Assembly (NCBI GenBank): GCA_034231615.1
Contig: CM067310.1
Location: forward strand, 761,501 to 825,500
Length of the DNA: 64,000 nucleotides
Direction of reading: 5' to 3'
Source of the DNA: Meghimatium bilineatum
Lineage: Eukaryota; Mollusca; Gastropoda; Stylommatophora; Philomycidae
The notes under the pieces were generated by a model that was not told where the DNA came from, made no database searches, and was given only the letters and a program-made list of their open reading frames with translations. The first letter of the stretch is position 1. The number at the start of each line of letters is the position of its first letter. Made by a program: the position numbers and the translations under genes. This document shows, one piece after another, positions 59,986 to 64,000 of this stretch.

Positions 59986-60590
59986 GCAGGGTGTTCATCC
60001 TTTGTAGTTGATGATGATAATTCAGCTGAACTGGGATGATGATGAAGATGTTGATGTCTGCGATGTGCTCGACTGTAACTAATGAGTCCTCTGTATGCCT
60101 GGAATTGTCTACCACACTCTGAACATGTGTGGGAGAAGTCTGTGGGATATTGTCTACCACACTCTGAACATGTGTGGGAGAAGTCTGTGGGATATTGTCT
60201 ACCACACTCTGAACATGTGTGGGAGAAGTCAGTGGGATATTGTCTACCACACTCTGAACATGTGTGGGAGAAGTCTGTGGGATATTGTCTACCACACTGA
60301 ACATGTGTGGGAGAAGTCAGTGGGATATTGTCTACCACACTCTGAACATGTGTGGGAGAAGTCTGTGGGGCATTGAGCAGCTTTTGCCTTTCTCTAGCAC
60401 ATTTTTGTTGCACAGCTTAATGTCAGAAGTTTTCTGCAGCTGATGCACTACTCTTGATTCTGTGATGCCAGTTTGATCTGTGCAAGACTCTTCCATGAAT
60501 TTGTGTCTATGATGGTGAAGTGGATCAGTGAAATCCTAAGATTGTCTTTAAAATGCATCTTCTCCAGCATTGTCCAAAAACAGAGCGGGG
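59985..60590 (-). mobile_element. LINE 3' coding end with amplified Cys motif
   Basis: Minus strand: FKDNLRISLIHFTIIDTNSW, QQKCARERQKLLN, then repeated CSECGRQYPTDFSHT and finally CSECGRQFQAYRGLISYSRA. The C-x2-C ... GLISH-like end belongs to the LINE family also seen at 18615-19140; it is not a host zinc-finger gene. Confidence 0.82.
60103..60372 (+). repeat. Minisatellite, 45 bp unit, 6 copies, derived from LINE codons
   Basis: The unit contains tgtctaccacactctgaaca and tgtgtgggagaagtctgtgg. On the minus strand each copy codes for the first half of the LINE Cys motif. Confidence 0.93.
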
Positions 60591-60690
60591 GTAGGCAATC
60601 TACAGCCCACGAGCTGGGCCTTGCCTACCTGTTCAATTTACATGGTCCCCCAGTCTTGAAACAAAATTCGTGACTGCTGGCCCACTCTAC
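60583..60690 (+). mobile_element. Possible truncated hAT-type element end
   Basis: gcgggggtaggcaatctaca resembles hAT terminal repeats (CAGGGGTnGGCAA type). The other end and a target duplication were not found. Confidence 0.3.
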
Positions 60691-61009
60691 TACTACAAAA
60701 ATAAACCAAGAATTATTTTGAATGAGGCCTAGAACCACATGACCTTTTATTCACAGGTGACAAGTTATCAGCCTATCCCCCAACTTTCCCTAGTCGTATC
60801 ATATGATATTCCTGGAAAGAAGACAGTGGCTCCATTCTTTGCATGTCCTGAACTAGAAATCCTGCCACATGAGCGACAGGAATTGATAACACTAAGGATA
60901 ATTCAATGTTACTGTTACTAAAAAACTAATAGACAGCAATAATCAATGTAAAATAAATGTAAATTTAAAAAAATTGTTTACTTCAATGGACATCTTTGTT
61001 ATATTGTTA

Positions 61010-61120
61010 TTTTGGTTTAGACATAATGGATCAGAAAGATTCATCATGCAGAAGATTCCAGGAAAGAGAACAAGAGGCAGACCAATACTATGCTGGACAC
61101 AGGATATATAAGACCATTTT
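61010..61120 (+). mobile_element. LINE 3' coding fragment
   Basis: HNGSERFIMQKIPGKRTRGR and PILCWTQDI match the end of LINE reverse transcriptases (GKRxRGRP block). Confidence 0.75.
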
Positions 61121-61191
61121 AATGAGTTAAGATTGCTGGTTATCATCAGCAAAAACTGGACAATGTCACAAGGTAATTTGATTCCCTGTCT

Positions 61192-61310
61192 CAATAAATC
61201 CATCAGATCAATAAATCCATCAGATCAATAAATTCATCAGATCAATAAATCCATCAGATCAATAAATCCATCAGATCAATAAATCCATCAGATCAATAAA
61301 TCCATCAGAG
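61192..61310 (+). repeat. Minisatellite, 17 bp unit, 7 copies
   Basis: The unit is atcagatcaataaatcc. Confidence 0.95.
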
Positions 61311-61403
61311 TGTATTGGCTCACAGTTTCAGTTTCTGGTGTTGATTTATGAAATTCTTCGTATATCTATTATGTTTCACTTCATTGGCTGTTCCAATTTT
61401 TAC

Positions 61404-61665
61404 ACCAACTCTTGTATCCTTAAGAGTGACCATAACTAATACTTGTATCCTTGAGAGTGACCATAACTAATACTTGTATCCTTGAGAGTGACCATAACTA
61501 ATACTTGTATCCTTGAGAGTGACCATAACTAATACTTGTATCCTTGAGAGTGACCATAACTAATACTTGTATCCTTGAGAGTGACCATAACTAATACTTG
61601 TATCCTTGAGAGTGACCATAACTAATACTTGTATCCTTGAGAGTGACCATAACTAATACTTGAAA
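61404..61665 (+). repeat. Minisatellite, 31 bp unit, 8 copies
   Basis: The unit contains tacttgtatccttgagagtg and accataactaa. Confidence 0.97.
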
Positions 61666-61884
61666 ATGTTATGAGAAGATGAGATCTCTCAGCTTGGCCG
61701 AAAGGTGAAAATAATACAGCTCTGCGGTAAAACCAGCATCACAACGTACATCACTCTCCCCAGTGGAAACCATACGGTCTTGTGCTGGTTATCAAAGAAT
61801 GAAAACCACATGGTCTTGTGCGGGTTATCAAAGAATGAACACGGAGGAAGAAGACAAAGGAGAATAGAAGAGTTATCATGGTGT

Positions 61885-62150
61885 TGCCAGGGCTTGAAAT
61901 GTGAGAGAAGAAAAGCCACCAATTGGCCATGCTATGCATGTTGTAAGAGAAGACAGGAGGTTCTGGAGGTGTGGTTGGCTGTTTCATCGCTGAGGTCAGT
62001 GACTCATAAACCATGATAAGTCAGATGTTTTGAGCCAAAAGGTGCAGAAATCACAGCAAAGTTGTAACCCATGACATAACACATTTTGTTTCCTAGAATA
62101 TGCCTTGTTAATCTGCAGGAATTTCAGAACTAATGCAGAAGAAAAATATA
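61885..62150 (+). mobile_element. SINE family A copy
   Basis: gttgccagggcttgaaatgt, gctatgcatgttgtaagaga, ataagtcagatgttttgagc, gcagaaatcacagcaaagtt and taatctgcaggaatttcaga. It ends about 45 bp from a DECR1 exon. Confidence 0.75.
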
Positions 62151-62197
62151 ACTGCCGGAGAGTGACATTTGGTGGCATATATCTGATTTATTCATAC

Positions 62198-62255
62198 CTC
62201 TCTTCCAGTTGCAGCAGATATTTCCTCAGCTGTTTTCTTTAATCTGTCTGTACTC
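62198..62255 (-). CDS. DECR1: DECR1 exon (upstream-most in window)
   Basis: 58 bases between acceptor ctttgcag and donor GAG/gtatga. It starts with the last base of an Arg codon and encodes STDRLKKTAEEISAATGRE. This matches the segment of mammalian DECR1 after the second beta strand (SRKMDVLKATAEQISS), where Arg contacts the NADPH phosphate. Phase 0 at its end fits the next exon. Confidence 0.85.
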
Positions 62256-62304
62256 CTGCAAAGTTTCAGAAATAAGAATGTTTCATAAGATATACACAGC
62301 CAAA

Positions 62305-62530
62305 GATGGATGTGTCAGGCCATTGACACAATTAAAAAACACAACATGTTTCTGATCTCTGGATTACATCCTGCTGGAAATCTAGTAGTACCATTGTCCT
62401 GCTACAAGAGAGATCTCTGGACTACATCCTGCTGGAAATCTAGTAGTACCATTGTCCTGCTACAAGAGAGATCTCTGGACTACATCCTGCTGGAAATCTT
62501 GTAGGAACATTGTCCTGCTACAAGAGAGCC
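62305..62530 (+). repeat. SINE A-like tail amplified, about 58 bp unit, 3 copies
   Basis: The unit contains ctctggactacatcctgctg (SINE tail) and ctgctacaagagagat. It matches 27180-27310. Confidence 0.85.
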
Positions 62531-62779
62531 TGAGAGACAAAGTGGAGATTGTAGCAGTAATAAAATTGCACCTTTTATTTTGTCAAATACAATGAGACCA
62601 TCTTATTATATCTGACAGTTTTGTATGTTTATTTCTGGTGTGTTGTTGATTCTTGAGGTAGGTCTATGTTGGACAGTAACATGAAACAAAAATCTTGCTT
62701 CTTTGTTTTTTTCCTTATTTCTCATTGGAATAATATTTGCTATTTCTATATTAGTAATCAGTGACAATAATGCATTATC

Positions 62780-62935
62780 ATAGTTGTTAACTACTATGTT
62801 TGGAATATTACCATTGTTAACCACTACGCTTGGAATATTTCCATTGTTAACCACTACGCTTGGAATATTTCCATTGTTAACCACTATGCTTGGAATATTT
62901 CCATTGTTAACCACTACACTTGGAATATTTCCATT
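62780..62935 (+). repeat. Minisatellite, 30 bp unit, 5 copies
   Basis: The unit contains ttgttaaccactacgcttgg and aatatttcca. Confidence 0.95.
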
Positions 62936-63204
62936 TAAAAATCCTGTTTAAAAAAATTATTATTACGGATGTTTACTATCATTGGCATAATCTTTCTCAT
63001 GGTTCACAGATTCGGTTATGAGACAACTAAAGGAAAGTGAACAATTATACTGTGAACATTTTGTGAATATAAATCTCACAGATGACCTTATGTCTACTAT
63101 CACACAAACAAAATGATCAGATGTTGAATATCTTTCTATTTATAAGCCCGTAACCCATACTCTTTATAAGCATAAACCCGTCACAGTTGTAGGGATACCA
63201 CATT

Positions 63205-63350
63205 GGATGTATCAATACACAACATCCTCCAGTGATTCAATGATGTGGATGAGTGAGGAAAAATATTGTCCTGTCCAGTCATTGGTGTTGTCTATCCATG
63301 CTTTTATTTGTCCTCCTCTGGTTCTTCTACCTTCGACCATTCCCTTCAGT
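63205..63350 (-). mobile_element. LINE 3' coding fragment
   Basis: Minus strand: ILKGMVEGRRTRGGQIKAWI then NTNDWTGQYFSS, the GxVEGxRxRGxQ-W-D-WTG block of LINE ends. Confidence 0.8.
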
Positions 63351-63384
63351 ATTATTTGTGTAGATCATGTTGAGAAATGTTATT

Positions 63385-63680
63385 GGGCTTCTATAGGCAG
63401 TAAAAGTTATGGAATTATTGCTTCTATAGGCAGTAAAAGTGATGTTATTATTGCTTCTATAGGCAGTAAAAGTGATGGAATTATTGCTTCTATAGATAGT
63501 AAAAGTGATGGAATTATTGCTTCTATAGATAGTAAAAGTGATGGAATTATTGCTTCCATAGGCAGTAAAAGTTATGGAATTATTGCTTCTATAGGCAGTA
63601 AAAGTGATGGAATTATTGCTTCTATAGGCAGTAAAAGTGATGGAATTATTGCTTCTATAGGCAGTAAAAGTGATGTAATA
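63385..63680 (+). repeat. Minisatellite, 33 bp unit, 9 copies
   Basis: The unit contains gcttctataggcagtaaaag and tgatggaattatt. It lies between two LINE fragments. Confidence 0.95.
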
Positions 63681-63689
63681 TCCATTGTT

Positions 63690-64000
63690 GAGCAGCTGCA
63701 TTTCTCTTTTTTTTCACAAAATGCTGCACCATTTTTGACTGTAGAGAGCCATGTAGATCTATTTTGTGCAAGTTCTTCTCATGTGTCTTGGTCTATTTCA
63801 AGGGGTTTCAGTGAGGTCTTTAATGAGTCCTTGTAGCGCTTCTTGTGGCCACTTTAAGAATGTATGTCTTTCTGCAACTCACCATACAGAAGTATCTTTG
63901 GCAGGCATGATCTGGCATACATACCAAATGACCCGCTCAATGAATCTGTGTCTACATCAGGATACCAGATCTGTCAAGGACAATGGTATCTGGAATCTTG
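63690..64000 (-). mobile_element. LINE C-terminal fragment, continues beyond the window
   Basis: Minus strand: IERVIWYVCQIMPAKDTSVW, a frameshift, then RYKDSLKTSLKPLEIDQDT and STVKNGAAFCEKKREMQ. Same family as 18615-19140. Confidence 0.82.

Noticed and set aside
58299..60413. Minus-strand open frame of about 704 codons
   Set aside because: It is a LINE end fused to a SINE-derived 49 bp array; open frames in other phases cover the same array, so it is a by-product of the repeat.
60082..60413. C2H2 zinc-finger host gene
   Set aside because: The Cys motif and flanks match LINE C-termini, and the repeated copies come from a 45 bp tandem expansion.

Overview
This window is AT-rich DNA from an animal nuclear genome. 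It has spliced genes with GT-AG introns, many decayed non-LTR retrotransposons, two SINE families, a hAT-type MITE and a very large number of minisatellites. The gene content (a CTCF homologue and a mitochondrial 2,4-dienoyl-CoA reductase) and the element types suggest an invertebrate. I cannot fix the phylum from the sequence alone.

Layout. (1) About 2.3-27.8 kb, plus strand: a CTCF-like zinc-finger gene. I can follow eleven exons that join in frame (about 1,130 codons) up to a stop codon; the 5' end lies before 2312, probably outside the window. Fingers 1-8 follow vertebrate CTCF one by one. They are followed by one finger 9-like unit and a C2HC last finger, so this protein has ten fingers rather than eleven. 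Nearly every intron holds a minisatellite; the one before exon 10 is a 5.1 kb array. (2) About 28-38.7 kb: a retrotransposon graveyard with several LINE fragments, one insertion flanked by 34 bp exact direct repeats, and a broken copy of an uncharacterised invertebrate protein family. (3) About 38.8-44.3 kb, minus strand: two phase-compatible exons of an unrecognised serine-rich gene, with an intron filled by tandem arrays. (4) About 44.6-53.2 kb: tandem arrays, LINE ends and little else; one weak candidate for a promoter and first exon near 49.5 kb. (5) About 53.2-62.3 kb, minus strand: the last five exons of DECR1, whose introns hold a LINE copy and a 1.7 kb array. (6) 62.3-64 kb: LINE fragments and short arrays. 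The first DECR1 exons must lie beyond the window.

The main theme is that many minisatellites here are tandemly amplified pieces of transposable elements. At least three arrays, and one shorter tail repeat, come from different segments of one SINE family. At least three more come from the C-terminal coding region of LINEs. They lie in introns of host genes and have produced long open frames that are not genes. The coding exons of the CTCF homologue also carry small in-frame tandem duplications.
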